A DNA stretch of 64,000 bases, from assembly GCA_002428325.1 (NCBI GenBank), contig DIVR01000021.1:56945-120944 (forward strand). Direction: 5' to 3'. The position numbers and the translations under genes are program-made. This DNA is from a bacterium UBP4_UBA6127 (GTDB lineage: Bacteria > UBP4 > UBA4092). The notes below the pieces were generated by a model. It had not been told where the DNA came from. It made no database searches and worked only from the letters and a program-made list of their open reading frames with translations. Shown piece after piece: positions 52,049 through 61,884 of the stretch. Position 1 is the stretch's first letter; the number at the start of each line of letters is the position of its first letter.

Positions 52049-54561
52049 GAAATATTTAAAAGACGCTCTCTATATGAACTAGCTTTCACCGAATCATCAA
52101 AATAATACTCATCCAGAAGAGGAATAATTTCTCCCTCTATGACACTTAGACACCATTTTTTGTCATTTTGACCATTTTTAGGGCAAAAATAACTATGTCC
52201 TATTTGATACCCTTCTCCCAAATTGGGAGTATCCCTTCCGATATCCTGATTAATCTCGGTCATTGTTTTAATAATCCAATCAATCAGGGATTCTTCAACT
52301 CCGTGGGACTGTAAATGCAATTTAAATTGGGGATGGGTAAACTCAGGGGTAAGTTTTGTAAAAGAAAATCTCCTTCGCAGGGCAAAATCGACTAAGGCCA
52401 GAGAACGGTCGGCAGTATTCATCAATCCAATAATATAGAGATTGGGAGGTACAAAGAATTTTTGCCCATTATAGCTAAGGGAGACAGCCCAATCCGTCGA
52501 CCGCTTGTCATCTTCAATCAAGGTTAATACTTCTCCAAATATCCGGCTTAAATTCCCTCGATTAATTTCATCAATAATAAAAACATAGGGATGCTGAATA
52601 TCTTCCTGGGCCTTCCGGCAAAATTTATAAAATATCCCCTCATCTAATTTAAAACCACCCTTACCATCAGGCCGGTACCCCTGAATAAAATCCTCATACC
52701 CATAAGATTGATGGAACTGAGCCACTTCCATTCGGGAAGAAACCTTCTTTGCCATCAGTAAATATCCGATTCTTTTGGCAATAAAAGATTTACCTACCCC
52801 TGGAGGGCCTTGCAGAATGATATTTTTCTTCCTTTTCAGGGTTTCTACAATCCCTTGAACCGCATCTTTATCCAGAAATAAACCTTCCATGGCTTCATCC
52901 AATGTATAGGGTATCACTGGGGATGCTCCAGGCAGACCATCCATATTCAAATCAGGATTTTTCTCCTTAATCAGTTTCATTACATCAGCATAAAACTGTT
53001 CCGATATTCTAAAAAGACTCCCTTGCAAGAAGAATGGTCGCCCGTTTTCATTTACAAATTCGGGGATATCACTTAATTCACTAAAGAATACAGGATTAGC
53101 CAGATCTGCTAATTTCATAAAGCTAATATATTCTCGCCCATTTACCTGGTGTACTCCCTGAACAACCCTACATAGACTTACAATTTTCTTATCAGGTGTT
53201 GTGGAATACCCAATTACCTGATCACCCGGTTTTGCTGAGAGAAAATCTTTATAAATTTGCCTTTTTCGACCCTCTTCATTAAAAGTGGTATAAGTCACTA
53301 CTTCCCCAACCGGTAAGGATCTCAATGACCATATGCTGGGATTGGCATGCAACCAGTAGAAAGATTTTCCTGAAGATTCTTTAGTCGTCAAATCAAGTGG
53401 TGAATTACCTTCCCCTCTCCGTATTTGGTCAAACAACTTATATAAAGAATGATTGGACCCAATATGCGTTAAGGTTTTAGTCACCAGAGAAGAATCATTG
53501 GGCATATTCCATTCCCCATTTTCCAGCCATTTCACCTTTCTGATATTCCTGAACTGGAGTTCTGTAGCATCATAGAGATAATCAAATTCAACCATCCCAT
53601 ATCCAATAATTTTCCCTCTGCCTTCTTTAGCAAAGATATAATCTCCAGGCTTAATGGCATTACAAAATTCCCAGCAGGCAAGGGAATCATGTATAGGGTT
53701 ATTTCCGTATATAATATTCATTTTTGAAAGAATCTCATCTCGGGAAATATACTGTCTCAAATCCCCTAAATCATCCCACCCTATAGACATAATCCCTTTT
53801 TCCTGATTTTCATGCCAGAATTCAGCTCCACTACCAGGGGCATACAGCCAGTAATCAGGTCCAGAACTCACATCTTTTGTCTTAACTTCCTGATTATTTA
53901 AATAGGCGGCATATGATATTTCCGGGAAAGACTCTGTAGCAAATTTCATTTTCACCTGTTCCAACAGTTCTTGATAATAATCAAAGCCCTTCTCAGAGGT
54001 TAACCGTTCTTTATCTAGAAAAATCCCATTATTTTTCAAAGAAGCAATATTTACTGAATCCAGCGAAAGGTATTGGTTGGGTCGAATCCAGAAGAGTCCC
54101 ATGGTTAGTTTGCTAATACCGATCTGTTTAATATGTGAACTTCGCATGAATAATTCATTTGTAATAGTGTTATTCAAGGTATCCCTAAACAGCTGCCATA
54201 AAACAGAAATATCATCAGGTTCTCTTTCATATTGATAACTGAAATAAAAAGTATTTTGTGCATATGCAACAGGAATACCATCTATATCTATCGGGATAGG
54301 AATGCTGATATTTAATAATGATGCCATTTCTTTGAGGATATTGAGTCGCTTTTCTTTACCATGCTTATTAATTTGGGAAAAGAAGGAAAAAGGGTCTATT
54401 TCTTCCAAGGGGATTGTTTTCCCTTTTTCTAGTTGGTCATGCAAGGTACTAGGTTTCACCCCTGCTTTGATAAGAAAATCTACCAGTTTTTTCTGATTAT
54501 TTTCATAAGGAAGAAGTTTGTTTGCCAATTCTTCATAAAATGGAATCCATGAAAACGACAT
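52045..54561 (-). CDS. mcrB: McrB-type AAA+ motor with two EVE/PUA-like modified-base-reading domains
   Basis: An 838-residue protein. Residues 1-235 form an N-terminal region of unknown fold. Residues about 237-375 ('YWLYAPGSGAEFWHENQEKG', 'GIMSIGWDDLGDL', 'IKPGDYIFAKEGRGKIIGYG') and about 398-535 ('FYWLHANPSIWSL', 'AKPGDQVIGYSTTPDKKIVS') look like two EVE/PUA-like domains, which recognise modified bases in DNA or RNA. The AAA+ motor spans about 560-838 with Walker A 'GPPGVGKS' near 584, Walker B 'YVFIIDEINRGNLSRIFGE' near 660 and 'NTADRSLALVDFALRRRF' near 712, the McrB-specific NTADRS/arginine-finger block. It would form the GTP-driven ring that translocates DNA and recruits McrC. It replaces the DUF3578 base-flipping domain of E. 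coli McrB with EVE-type readers. Confidence 0.9.
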   Translation of the reverse strand: MSFSWIPFYEELANKLLPYENNQKKLVDFLIKAGVKPSTLHDQLEKGKTIPLEEIDPFSFFSQINKHGKEKRLNILKEMASLLNISIPIPIDIDGIPVAYAQNTFYFSYQYEREPDDISVLWQLFRDTLNNTITNELFMRSSHIKQIGISKLTMGLFWIRPNQYLSLDSVNIASLKNNGIFLDKERLTSEKGFDYYQELLEQVKMKFATESFPEISYAAYLNNQEVKTKDVSSGPDYWLYAPGSGAEFWHENQEKGIMSIGWDDLGDLRQYISRDEILSKMNIIYGNNPIHDSLACWEFCNAIKPGDYIFAKEGRGKIIGYGMVEFDYLYDATELQFRNIRKVKWLENGEWNMPNDSSLVTKTLTHIGSNHSLYKLFDQIRRGEGNSPLDLTTKESSGKSFYWLHANPSIWSLRSLPVGEVVTYTTFNEEGRKRQIYKDFLSAKPGDQVIGYSTTPDKKIVSLCRVVQGVHQVNGREYISFMKLADLANPVFFSELSDIPEFVNENGRPFFLQGSLFRISEQFYADVMKLIKEKNPDLNMDGLPGASPVIPYTLDEAMEGLFLDKDAVQGIVETLKRKKNIILQGPPGVGKSFIAKRIGYLLMAKKVSSRMEVAQFHQSYGYEDFIQGYRPDGKGGFKLDEGIFYKFCRKAQEDIQHPYVFIIDEINRGNLSRIFGEVLTLIEDDKRSTDWAVSLSYNGQKFFVPPNLYIIGLMNTADRSLALVDFALRRRFSFTKLTPEFTHPQFKLHLQSHGVEESLIDWIIKTMTEINQDIGRDTPNLGEGYQIGHSYFCPKNGQNDKKWCLSVIEGEIIPLLDEYYFDDSVKASSYRERLLNIS

Positions 54562-54784
54562 ATCATTACCCCTTACACGTTGAGTATAGTTTTCCGAAGG
54601 TCATTTTATTAATGTGCTGAGCTCTTGTCAATGATGCCTAAAGACCATGACATATCAGGTCATATCAATACTCTATACTTGCCAAAGAAGTAATGGGAAA
54701 AATTTACAGACCCTCATTATCTTTTCCCCGAGCGACCCGCTCCCCGGGACATCCCAATAAGGCTTATGATAAACTCGAATAATA

Positions 54785-55012
54785 ATGGAAATTCAGGAAT
54801 CAATTGAAGAAATCAGGGCCCGGTATGGGGAACCGGATGTAACAGGTACCTATGAAAACCCTTGGGCCATCAAGACTCAATGGTTTTATTACCAGGAAGA
54901 TGGAAGAGTCCGATATTTCTTTTTTGTAGCCGGTAAAGCCCTCTGGGACATCCTTATTACCGAGGAGAAGATGCTCCAGGTGTTATATGAAGAAAACAGC
55001 CTGAAAGAATAA
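54785..55012 (+). CDS. Hypothetical protein of 75 residues upstream of gatAB
   Basis: A small soluble protein (MEIQESIEEIRARYGEPDVT...). The layout 'I..IRARYGEPD ... W.Y....GRVRYFFFVAGKA' of an amphipathic helix, a 'GEPD' turn and antiparallel strands resembles the small alpha/beta fold of BamE/SmpA-type domains, but there is no lipoprotein signal. The ribosome site is poor. It lies 115 bp ahead of gatA on the same strand. Family and role unknown. Confidence 0.6.
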   Translation: MEIQESIEEIRARYGEPDVTGTYENPWAIKTQWFYYQEDGRVRYFFFVAGKALWDILITEEKMLQVLYEENSLKE

Positions 55013-55126
55013 GTTTCCAGCGTGCATCACCCTTTTATTCTCCATCAAAAGAGACGGGATTTCTTGACCAAGACCCCCATTCACTTTTATGATAGTATTT
55101 TCTTTTAACAATTAAGGAAAAACCCA

Positions 55127-56602
55127 ATGAATCTAGCCGGATTAACAGCACATCAACTTCATGAAATGCTAAAAAAAGGTGAGACCACTTCCACGGCCAT
55201 CACTGAAGCAGTTATTAAACAGATTAATCAGGTGGAAGACAAAGTTCATGCTTTCGTGACCCAGACCCCTGAAAAGGCCATGGAACAAGCAGAAAAAGTG
55301 GATAAGGCTATCCAGGGAGGAAGCCCAGTCAAACCATTAACCGGGATTCCTTTTGCTATCAAGGATGTCCTTTGCACCAATGGGATTCGGACCACCTGCG
55401 GCTCCAAAATCCTGGAAAATTTCATACCTCCCTATACCGGGACAGCCCTTCAGAAATTAGAGAATGAAGGAACTGTCACCCTGGGTAAGGTCAATATGGA
55501 TGAGTTTGCCATGGGATCTTCGACTGAGACATCTTATTACGGCATTACCCGGAATCCCTGGAATCTGGATACCATCCCCGGAGGGTCTTCGGGAGGGTCT
55601 GCGGCTGCAGTGGCCGCCGATGAATGCATCATCTCCATCGGAACCGATACCGGAGGTTCCATCCGGCAGCCGGCTTCCTGCTGTGGGATTGTTGGTTTAA
55701 AACCCACTTATGGCCGGGTATCCCGGTTTGGGCTGGTGGCTTATGCCTCATCCCTGGATTGCATCGGGCCCATGACCAAAGATGTGACCGATGCCGCCCT
55801 GATGATGAATATTCTCGCCGGGCATGATTCTCTTGATTCTACTTCAGCCAATATGGCGGTTCCCGATTATACCCAGTCGCTGGTCAATGATGTCAAAGGG
55901 CTGAAAATCGGTATTCCCAAAGAATACCTCATCGGGGGATTGGACCCTGATGTTGAAAAAGCCATTAAAGAAGCCATAAAGACCCTGGAATCCCTGGGAG
56001 CCACCACGGTGGAGATTTCCCTACCCCATACAGAATATGCTGTAGCAACTTATTACTTGATTGCCACCGCCGAAGCCAGCGCTAACCTTGAACGGTATGA
56101 TGCCGTGAAATATGGTTATCGGACCGGGGAATTTGATGATTTACTGGATATGTATATGAAATCCCGGGCCGAAGGGTTTGGCCGGGAAGTGAAACGGCGA
56201 ATAATGCTGGGAACCCATGTCCTGAGCGCCGGATATTATGAAGCCTATTACCTCAAGGCCCAGAAAGTCCGAACCCTGATCAAACAGGATTTCGATAATG
56301 CCTTTGAGAAATGCGATGTCCTGCTGACCCCAACTGCTCCAACGGCTGCCTTTAAGATCGGGGAAAAGATGGGAGACCCCCTCCAGATGTATTTATCGGA
56401 TATTTTCACTATCTCGGTAAATCTGGGTGGCATTCCTGCCATGAGCCTGCCTTGCGGGTTCTCTAAAGATAAACTGCCCATCGGCATGCAGATTATGGGC
56501 CGCCATTTTAATGAAGAAATGATATTCCGTGTAGCTTATACCTTTGAGCAGAACACGGATTACCATACCAAGAAATCCCCTATTGCGGAGTTGGCCAAAT
56601 AA
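55127..56602 (+). CDS. gatA: Asp-tRNA(Asn)/Glu-tRNA(Gln) amidotransferase subunit A
   Basis: A 491-residue amidase-signature enzyme that hydrolyses glutamine and feeds ammonia to GatB. The catalytic Ser-cisSer-Lys triad is present: K79 in 'PFAIKDVLC', S154 in 'PGGSSGGSAAAVAADE' and S178 in 'GTDTGGSIRQPAS'. Length is typical. An AAGGAAAAACCC sequence gives a good ribosome site. gatB follows immediately, its ATG abutting the gatA stop. gatC, the small third subunit, is not adjacent and is probably elsewhere. This complex completes Gln-tRNA(Gln) and/or Asn-tRNA(Asn) synthesis in organisms without glnS or asnS. Confidence 0.97.
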   Translation: MNLAGLTAHQLHEMLKKGETTSTAITEAVIKQINQVEDKVHAFVTQTPEKAMEQAEKVDKAIQGGSPVKPLTGIPFAIKDVLCTNGIRTTCGSKILENFIPPYTGTALQKLENEGTVTLGKVNMDEFAMGSSTETSYYGITRNPWNLDTIPGGSSGGSAAAVAADECIISIGTDTGGSIRQPASCCGIVGLKPTYGRVSRFGLVAYASSLDCIGPMTKDVTDAALMMNILAGHDSLDSTSANMAVPDYTQSLVNDVKGLKIGIPKEYLIGGLDPDVEKAIKEAIKTLESLGATTVEISLPHTEYAVATYYLIATAEASANLERYDAVKYGYRTGEFDDLLDMYMKSRAEGFGREVKRRIMLGTHVLSAGYYEAYYLKAQKVRTLIKQDFDNAFEKCDVLLTPTAPTAAFKIGEKMGDPLQMYLSDIFTISVNLGGIPAMSLPCGFSKDKLPIGMQIMGRHFNEEMIFRVAYTFEQNTDYHTKKSPIAELAK

Positions 56603-58030
56603 ATGGAATACGAAGCGATCATAGGGCTGGAAGTTCATGCCCAGCTCAACACCAAATCCAAGATTTTTTGCTCTTGCTCAACCGAGTTTGGAGCTGAACC
56701 CAATTCACATCTGTGCCCCATCTGCGCCGGGTATCCGGGGGTGCTTCCTGTCTTAAATGAGGAAGTCCTCCGTAAATCCATCCTGACGGGTCTGGCACTC
56801 CATTGTAAGATTTCTGATTTTTCCCGGTTTGCCCGGAAGAATTATTTCTACCCCGACCTCCCGAAAAATTATCAGGTTTCCCAGTTTGAACAACCTATCT
56901 GTTATGAGGGATACCTGGATGTCCCGACTGAAAAGGGCATCAGGCGAATTGGCGTTACCCGGGCCCACATGGAAGAAGATGCCGGGAAACTGATCCATTC
57001 CGGAAGGGGAGAAAGTTTTGTGGACCTGAACCGGACCGGAGTCCCTCTGCTGGAAATTGTCAGCGAACCGGATATCAGGACCCCCGACGAAGCCAAAGAA
57101 TATATGCAGATGCTTTGTTCTCTGCTGAAATACCTGGATGTTTGTGATGGAAATATGGAAGAAGGGTCGCTGCGATGCGATGCCAATGTCTCCATCCGCC
57201 CGGTGGGCCAGAAAGAATTTGGCACCAAAGCTGAAGTTAAAAATATCAATTCCTTTAACTTTGTAAAAAAAGCATTGGAATATGAAATCAAACGGCAATT
57301 GGAAGTGGTTCAGGACGGCGGGAAGATTCTCCAGGAAACCCGGCTTTATGATTCAGACAGGAATGTGACTGAATCCATGCGGTCCAAAGAACAGGCCCAT
57401 GATTACCGGTATTTTCCGGAACCGGACCTGGTGCCGATTGAAGTCTCAACCGAGTATATTGCAGAAATCAAATCTAAAATGCCTGAACTCCCTTGGGACA
57501 GGGAAGCCCGATTTGTTAAGGAACTGGGACTGCCTGACTATGACGCTCATGTGCTTACCAGCTCCAGAGCTCTGGCAGAATACTTTGAAGAAGCCCTGGC
57601 TATCCATAATAATCCCAAAGGGATTGCCAACTGGATTATGGCAGAATTGATGAGAGAACTCTCAGGGAGAGAAACCCATCTCTCCGAATTTCCTCTCTCC
57701 CCCAGGCAACTGGCGGGGCTGGTTAAACTGATCGATAACCAGACTATCAGCGGGAAAATGGCAAAAAATGTGTTTGCCGATATCCTGAAAACCGATAAGG
57801 ACCCGGAGGCTTATGTCAAAGAAAAAGGCCTGGTCCAGATTACAGATTCCTCGGCTATCGAGAAAATGATTGAAGAAGTGATTGCAGCCAATCCCAAAGC
57901 GGTCGAAGAATATAAAGGCGGTAAAGAAGGCGCCATCAATTCACTGGTAGGCCAGGCTATGAAAGCTTCTAAAGGCAAGGCTAACCCCCAGATGGTCAGA
58001 GACCTCCTTCTTAAGAAATTAACCGAATAA
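56603..58030 (+). CDS. gatB: Asp-tRNA(Asn)/Glu-tRNA(Gln) amidotransferase subunit B
   Basis: A 475-residue protein, the kinase/transamidase subunit that phosphorylates and amidates mischarged tRNA. Begins 'YEAIIGLEVHAQLNTKSKIF', with zinc-binding cysteines C23, C25, C38 and C41 in 'FCSCST...HLCPICAGYPG'. 'RAHMEEDAGKL' and 'DLNRTGVPLLEIVSEPDIR' are further core motifs. The C-terminal YqeY-like tail domain ('NSLVGQAMKASKGKANPQMV') is complete. The start codon directly follows the gatA stop with no gap, so translation is coupled. A strong terminator follows. Confidence 0.97.
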   Translation: MEYEAIIGLEVHAQLNTKSKIFCSCSTEFGAEPNSHLCPICAGYPGVLPVLNEEVLRKSILTGLALHCKISDFSRFARKNYFYPDLPKNYQVSQFEQPICYEGYLDVPTEKGIRRIGVTRAHMEEDAGKLIHSGRGESFVDLNRTGVPLLEIVSEPDIRTPDEAKEYMQMLCSLLKYLDVCDGNMEEGSLRCDANVSIRPVGQKEFGTKAEVKNINSFNFVKKALEYEIKRQLEVVQDGGKILQETRLYDSDRNVTESMRSKEQAHDYRYFPEPDLVPIEVSTEYIAEIKSKMPELPWDREARFVKELGLPDYDAHVLTSSRALAEYFEEALAIHNNPKGIANWIMAELMRELSGRETHLSEFPLSPRQLAGLVKLIDNQTISGKMAKNVFADILKTDKDPEAYVKEKGLVQITDSSAIEKMIEEVIAANPKAVEEYKGGKEGAINSLVGQAMKASKGKANPQMVRDLLLKKLTE

Positions 58031-58055
58031 CGCATTAATTTAATACAAAAAATAG

Positions 58056-58096
58056 AAGCCTCCAGTTGTTCAGACTGGGGGCTTTTACTTTTTTTT
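58056..58096 (+). terminator. Rho-independent terminator of gatAB
   Basis: An 11-bp stem (AAGCCTCCAGT with ACTGGGGGCTT, one G-T pair) and 7-nt loop followed by TTTACTTTTTTTT, 26 bp after the gatB stop. Confidence 0.92.
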
Positions 58097-58247
58097 AAGT
58101 AATACCTCAGAAAGAATAATCAAATCTCCGAAAAATCCCTGTATAAACAACCACACCCTTGGCAGTTTATCTTTACTCATAAAAGAACAATTATAATTTT
58201 TTTCATAATTACGCTCTTACAGTAATATGGACATAATAGAAAAAGAT

Positions 58248-58276
58248 TTGACACCAAGAGCAGCCCTTCGTAAACT
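58248..58276 (+). promoter_or_regulatory. Probable promoter of the hybrid histidine kinase gene
   Basis: A perfect TTGACA (58248-58253), 17-bp spacer and TAAACT (58271-58276, four of six matches to TATAAT), leaving a leader of about 125 nt. The rest of the 379-bp gap (58031-58409) after the gatB terminator is AT-rich and shows no gene. Confidence 0.4.
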
Positions 58277-58409
58277 CAAGTTATAGCTACATGTTACAGA
58301 AAACCAGTAAATCCATCATTAGTGAATACCGGATACATTTTTTTTATATCTGACTATCAAACGGTATAGGTTTAAAAAACAATAAATATGATTCTGTCCG
58401 AGGTGTTTT

Positions 58410-60446
58410 ATGGGAACAGATAACATGAAAATAGTCGCCATTGATGACAGCGAGGAAAGCCTGACAGCTTTACAATTTTTAATTTCGAAACGACTACCCG
58501 ACGCTGTTCTCCTAACAGCCATGGATGGACTCCATGGCCTAGAGTTGGCGAAATCCGAGAATCCAGATGTCATGATTGTAGATATTCTCATGCCTGGCAT
58601 GGATGGATATGAAGTTTGCCGGAAACTAAAAGTAGATGAAGCAATGAACCTGATTCCAATTTTATTTATGACCGGAATCAAAACAGACAAGAACAGCCGC
58701 ATTAAGGCATTAGAATCAGGAGCTGAGGGTTTTCTTATCAAGCCCTTTGATGAAATTGAACTGGTTGCTCAAATCAGAGCTATGTATAAGATAAAAGAAG
58801 CCAAAAGCCGTCAACGCATGGAGACAAAAGAGCTGGAAGCTTTGGTAGCAGAACGCACTTGGGAATTGGAAAAAGAATTAGCGGAACGCAAGTTAATGGA
58901 TGAAGCTCTGGCTGAAAGTGAAACGAGATATCGAACCCTAGCCGATTCTGGGCAAGCTCTTATCTGGACATCCGGTACTGATAAATTATGCAATTATTTT
59001 AATAAGACCTGGCTGAACTATACTGGACGTACTCTGGAGCAAGAGCTGGGTAATGGATGGACTGAAGGTGTCCATCCGGAGGATTTTGAACGCTGCCTGA
59101 GGATATATGATACAGCTTTCGATATTCGTGAAAAATTCAGCATGGAATACCGGTTACTGCATCACACCGGTGAATATCGCTGGATACAGGATGATGGAAC
59201 ACCCTGTTATGACAGTAAAGGGAATTTCACCGGTTACATCGGACATTGCCTGGATATAACCGAACGAAAGAAAGCAGAAAAAGATCGAGAAAAGTTACAG
59301 GACCAGCTGGCTCAAGCCCAGAAAATGGAGTCAGTAGGAAGGTTGGCGGGAGGAGTCGCCCATGATTTTAATAATATGTTGAGTGTGATTCTTGGTTATA
59401 CCGAGATAGCTCTGAGCCAAATTTCTCCAGACCAGCCTTTATATGCAGAATTTCAGGAGATACAAAAAGCAGCCGAACGTTCAGCAAATCTTACCCAGCA
59501 GCTGCTGGCCTTTGCCCGTAAACAAACCATCAATCCCAGAATCCTTGATTTGAATTCCACCGTAGGAAGTATGCTAAAAATGATAAAACGGCTCATTGGA
59601 GAGGATATTGACCTGGGCTGGAAAGCAGAAAGGATTATTTGGCCCATCAGAGTGGACCCCAACCAAATTGATCAAATCCTGGCTAACTTATGTGTCAATG
59701 CCCGAGATGCTATTACCGGAACGGGTAAGGTTACTATTGAAACAGAAAATGTAGTTTTTGATGAATATTATTGTGCCAGCCATGGAGATGTCATCCCGGG
59801 AGAATTTGTCTTATTAGCAGTCAGTGATAATGGATGTGGAATGGACAAAGAAACCATGACCCGGTTGTTTGAACCCTTTTATACTACAAAAGATATGGGA
59901 AAAGGTACTGGGCTTGGTTTAGCTACCATCTATGGAATCGTCAAACAGAACTATGGTTTTATCAATGTGTATAGTGAGCCGGGAAAAGGTACTACTTTTA
60001 AAATATACTTTCCTCGGCACATTGGAGTTATTGAAGAGGATCAACCTGTTACATCAAAAGAAATCCTAGTAAGTCAAGGCAATGAAACTATCCTCCTGGT
60101 AGAAGATGAACCGGCAATCATGCAAATGGGAAAAATAATGTTGGAAAAACTGGGGTATCAGGTTCTGATTGCCAGTACACCAGGTAAAGCAATAGACTTG
60201 GCCCAAAGTAATGATAAAGAGATTCATCTACTCGTAACAGATTTGGTTATGCCTGAAATGAATGGCCGTGAACTATCCAATAGGCTGCATGATCTCTACC
60301 CTGGTATCAAGACCCTTTTTATGTCGGGATATACCGCCAATGTTATTGTCCATCATGGGATGCTGGATAAAGGAGTTAATTTTATTCCCAAACCTTTCAC
60401 TCTGAAAACGTTAGCAGAAAAAATCAAAGAAGCTATTGAAAGGTAA
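58410..60446 (+). CDS. Hybrid sensor histidine kinase (REC-PAS-HisKA-HATPase-REC)
   Basis: A 678-residue cytoplasmic signalling protein without transmembrane helices. Order: receiver domain (about 7-125) with phospho-acceptor D58 in 'VDILMPGMDG', coiled coil (about 130-170), PAS/PAC domain (about 170-290, ending 'GHCLDITERKKAEK'), HisKA with H318 in 'GGVAHDFNNML', HATPase_c with 'DPNQIDQILANLCVNARDA' (N box), 'DNGCGMD' (G1) and 'GKGTGLGLATIYGIV' (G2), and a C-terminal receiver (about 555-678) with D611 in 'TDLVMPEMNG'. All catalytic residues are intact. The N-terminal receiver means the kinase is itself a target of another kinase. A GAGG ribosome site fixes the start. No output regulator or partner gene is beside it. 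Confidence 0.95.
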   Translation: MGTDNMKIVAIDDSEESLTALQFLISKRLPDAVLLTAMDGLHGLELAKSENPDVMIVDILMPGMDGYEVCRKLKVDEAMNLIPILFMTGIKTDKNSRIKALESGAEGFLIKPFDEIELVAQIRAMYKIKEAKSRQRMETKELEALVAERTWELEKELAERKLMDEALAESETRYRTLADSGQALIWTSGTDKLCNYFNKTWLNYTGRTLEQELGNGWTEGVHPEDFERCLRIYDTAFDIREKFSMEYRLLHHTGEYRWIQDDGTPCYDSKGNFTGYIGHCLDITERKKAEKDREKLQDQLAQAQKMESVGRLAGGVAHDFNNMLSVILGYTEIALSQISPDQPLYAEFQEIQKAAERSANLTQQLLAFARKQTINPRILDLNSTVGSMLKMIKRLIGEDIDLGWKAERIIWPIRVDPNQIDQILANLCVNARDAITGTGKVTIETENVVFDEYYCASHGDVIPGEFVLLAVSDNGCGMDKETMTRLFEPFYTTKDMGKGTGLGLATIYGIVKQNYGFINVYSEPGKGTTFKIYFPRHIGVIEEDQPVTSKEILVSQGNETILLVEDEPAIMQMGKIMLEKLGYQVLIASTPGKAIDLAQSNDKEIHLLVTDLVMPEMNGRELSNRLHDLYPGIKTLFMSGYTANVIVHHGMLDKGVNFIPKPFTLKTLAEKIKEAIER

Positions 60447-60480
60447 TGGAAGTTTTTATCTTGGTTCACGATTTTTTATG

Positions 60481-61866
60481 TTATTTTCTGTCGGAAGAGA
60501 CAGTCACATACAAAAGCGCTATCCCCAAAGCGATAATAAGAGCCGCCAGGTAAGCCCCACCAGAGAACCCTAATCCCAACAAAACTCCCGGGTTAGCGCT
60601 AATCCTGTCTTGAAAAAGCATGGAGAGGGCATATCCAAATAAGGGATTGGATTCAGAATCAGGAATTTGCGGGTCCACCGAAGTTCCCAGCCACATAAAA
60701 AGAATTGAAATACCGATAAGTGGATAGAGAAGCTTATCCCATTTAGGGGGAAGGAAAGCCATTGGAATTATCAGGCAAGGCAACACCGGTACCAGATGCC
60801 TGGGACCTAAAGACCATCCACCCCACCACATATAATAGGAGGCATTAAACAATAGAAAAATTAAAATGGCTGAAAGGCAGAATCCCCATTCTTTTCGGAG
60901 GTCCGCTCCTTCCTTATACATATAATAAAACCCAGGGACACCCAGCAACAGGAAAGGATTCAGAAGAAAAAGCCCTCGATAAAAGCTGAAGGTGATTCCC
61001 CAGAGAGCTGAGAGTTTTGGATAGGTAACCCCGGCCACCCCTTTGTTCATCTCTCGCCTAAATTCTTCCCCGGCCTCAGAGAGATAGCCAATTTTGAAAG
61101 GATTTCCAGCCATCTGATAATTATAAATAAGCAGCAGGAGGGCCGGGACGGAAGCCCCCAGGATAAACCAGCCAAGAGATTTAAGGTTCTTTTCTTTCCA
61201 GAATACATACCCTGTCAACAAGACAGCCAGCAGAATGACGGGATATTCACTGAAAACGGCATACCCAGCCAGAAATCCTGAAAGCAGTAACAATAAATAT
61301 TTCTTTCTCCCATCCTGATTGTTCTTCTGCAGCAGTAGAAACCCTGTCATCAGGCAGGCTCCAGCAAACTGATGACCATAAAATAAGGTGGAATAAGGAA
61401 AAACTATTGTCCCTAGAGAATATCCCAAAATGAGAACGAAGGCTCTTCTTAATGAAAGGCCCAGAGAAACCAGGTAATATAGCAACAACACTCCGAAAAG
61501 TGATGAAACCACACCTATCAGCAGGATTTTTATTATCACCAATTTAATGAACCAGCTGAGGGTAGAGGGTCCCCAGCCCATAATAGATTGGAGCCAGGAG
61601 ATTCCGGCATATAGAGGCACGCCCAGGAGAGCCGGGCCGGGAGCTTTATCTGAATAGTAATGTCCATTAATGAAAGCCTTATCCCCAGTATTCTGATGAT
61701 AGGCATCAATACAGAGGGTTCCCTTCTCCACCACTGCCATAATCAGGTCATAACGACCTAAATCATTCCAATTAGGTTTATGCCAGAAATAGCTGTAAAT
61801 CACCAGAAGGAAAAGGAAAAGCCCGATAGATAATCGACGGGGTATTTTGTCAGTCAAAGGAGGCAT
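60481..61866 (-). CDS. Membrane glycosyltransferase-like protein (GT39/ArnT superfamily appearance)
   Basis: A 461-residue integral membrane protein with about eleven hydrophobic segments. The first outer loop has 'NDLGRYDLIMAVVEKGTL' with acidic residues at the GT39 catalytic position, then 'GHYYSDKAPGPALLGVPLYA', a block typical of uncharacterised membrane glycosyltransferases of this superfamily, and later 'WWGGWSLGPRHLVPVLPCL'. It would transfer a sugar from a polyprenyl-phosphate carrier on the periplasmic side. It lies 18 bp downstream of a related gene, so the two form an operon. Donor and acceptor unknown. Confidence 0.78.
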   Translation of the reverse strand: MPPLTDKIPRRLSIGLFLFLLVIYSYFWHKPNWNDLGRYDLIMAVVEKGTLCIDAYHQNTGDKAFINGHYYSDKAPGPALLGVPLYAGISWLQSIMGWGPSTLSWFIKLVIIKILLIGVVSSLFGVLLLYYLVSLGLSLRRAFVLILGYSLGTIVFPYSTLFYGHQFAGACLMTGFLLLQKNNQDGRKKYLLLLLSGFLAGYAVFSEYPVILLAVLLTGYVFWKEKNLKSLGWFILGASVPALLLLIYNYQMAGNPFKIGYLSEAGEEFRREMNKGVAGVTYPKLSALWGITFSFYRGLFLLNPFLLLGVPGFYYMYKEGADLRKEWGFCLSAILIFLLFNASYYMWWGGWSLGPRHLVPVLPCLIIPMAFLPPKWDKLLYPLIGISILFMWLGTSVDPQIPDSESNPLFGYALSMLFQDRISANPGVLLGLGFSGGAYLAALIIALGIALLYVTVSSDRK

Positions 61867-61884
61867 ATTGGCTCCGAGGAAAAA

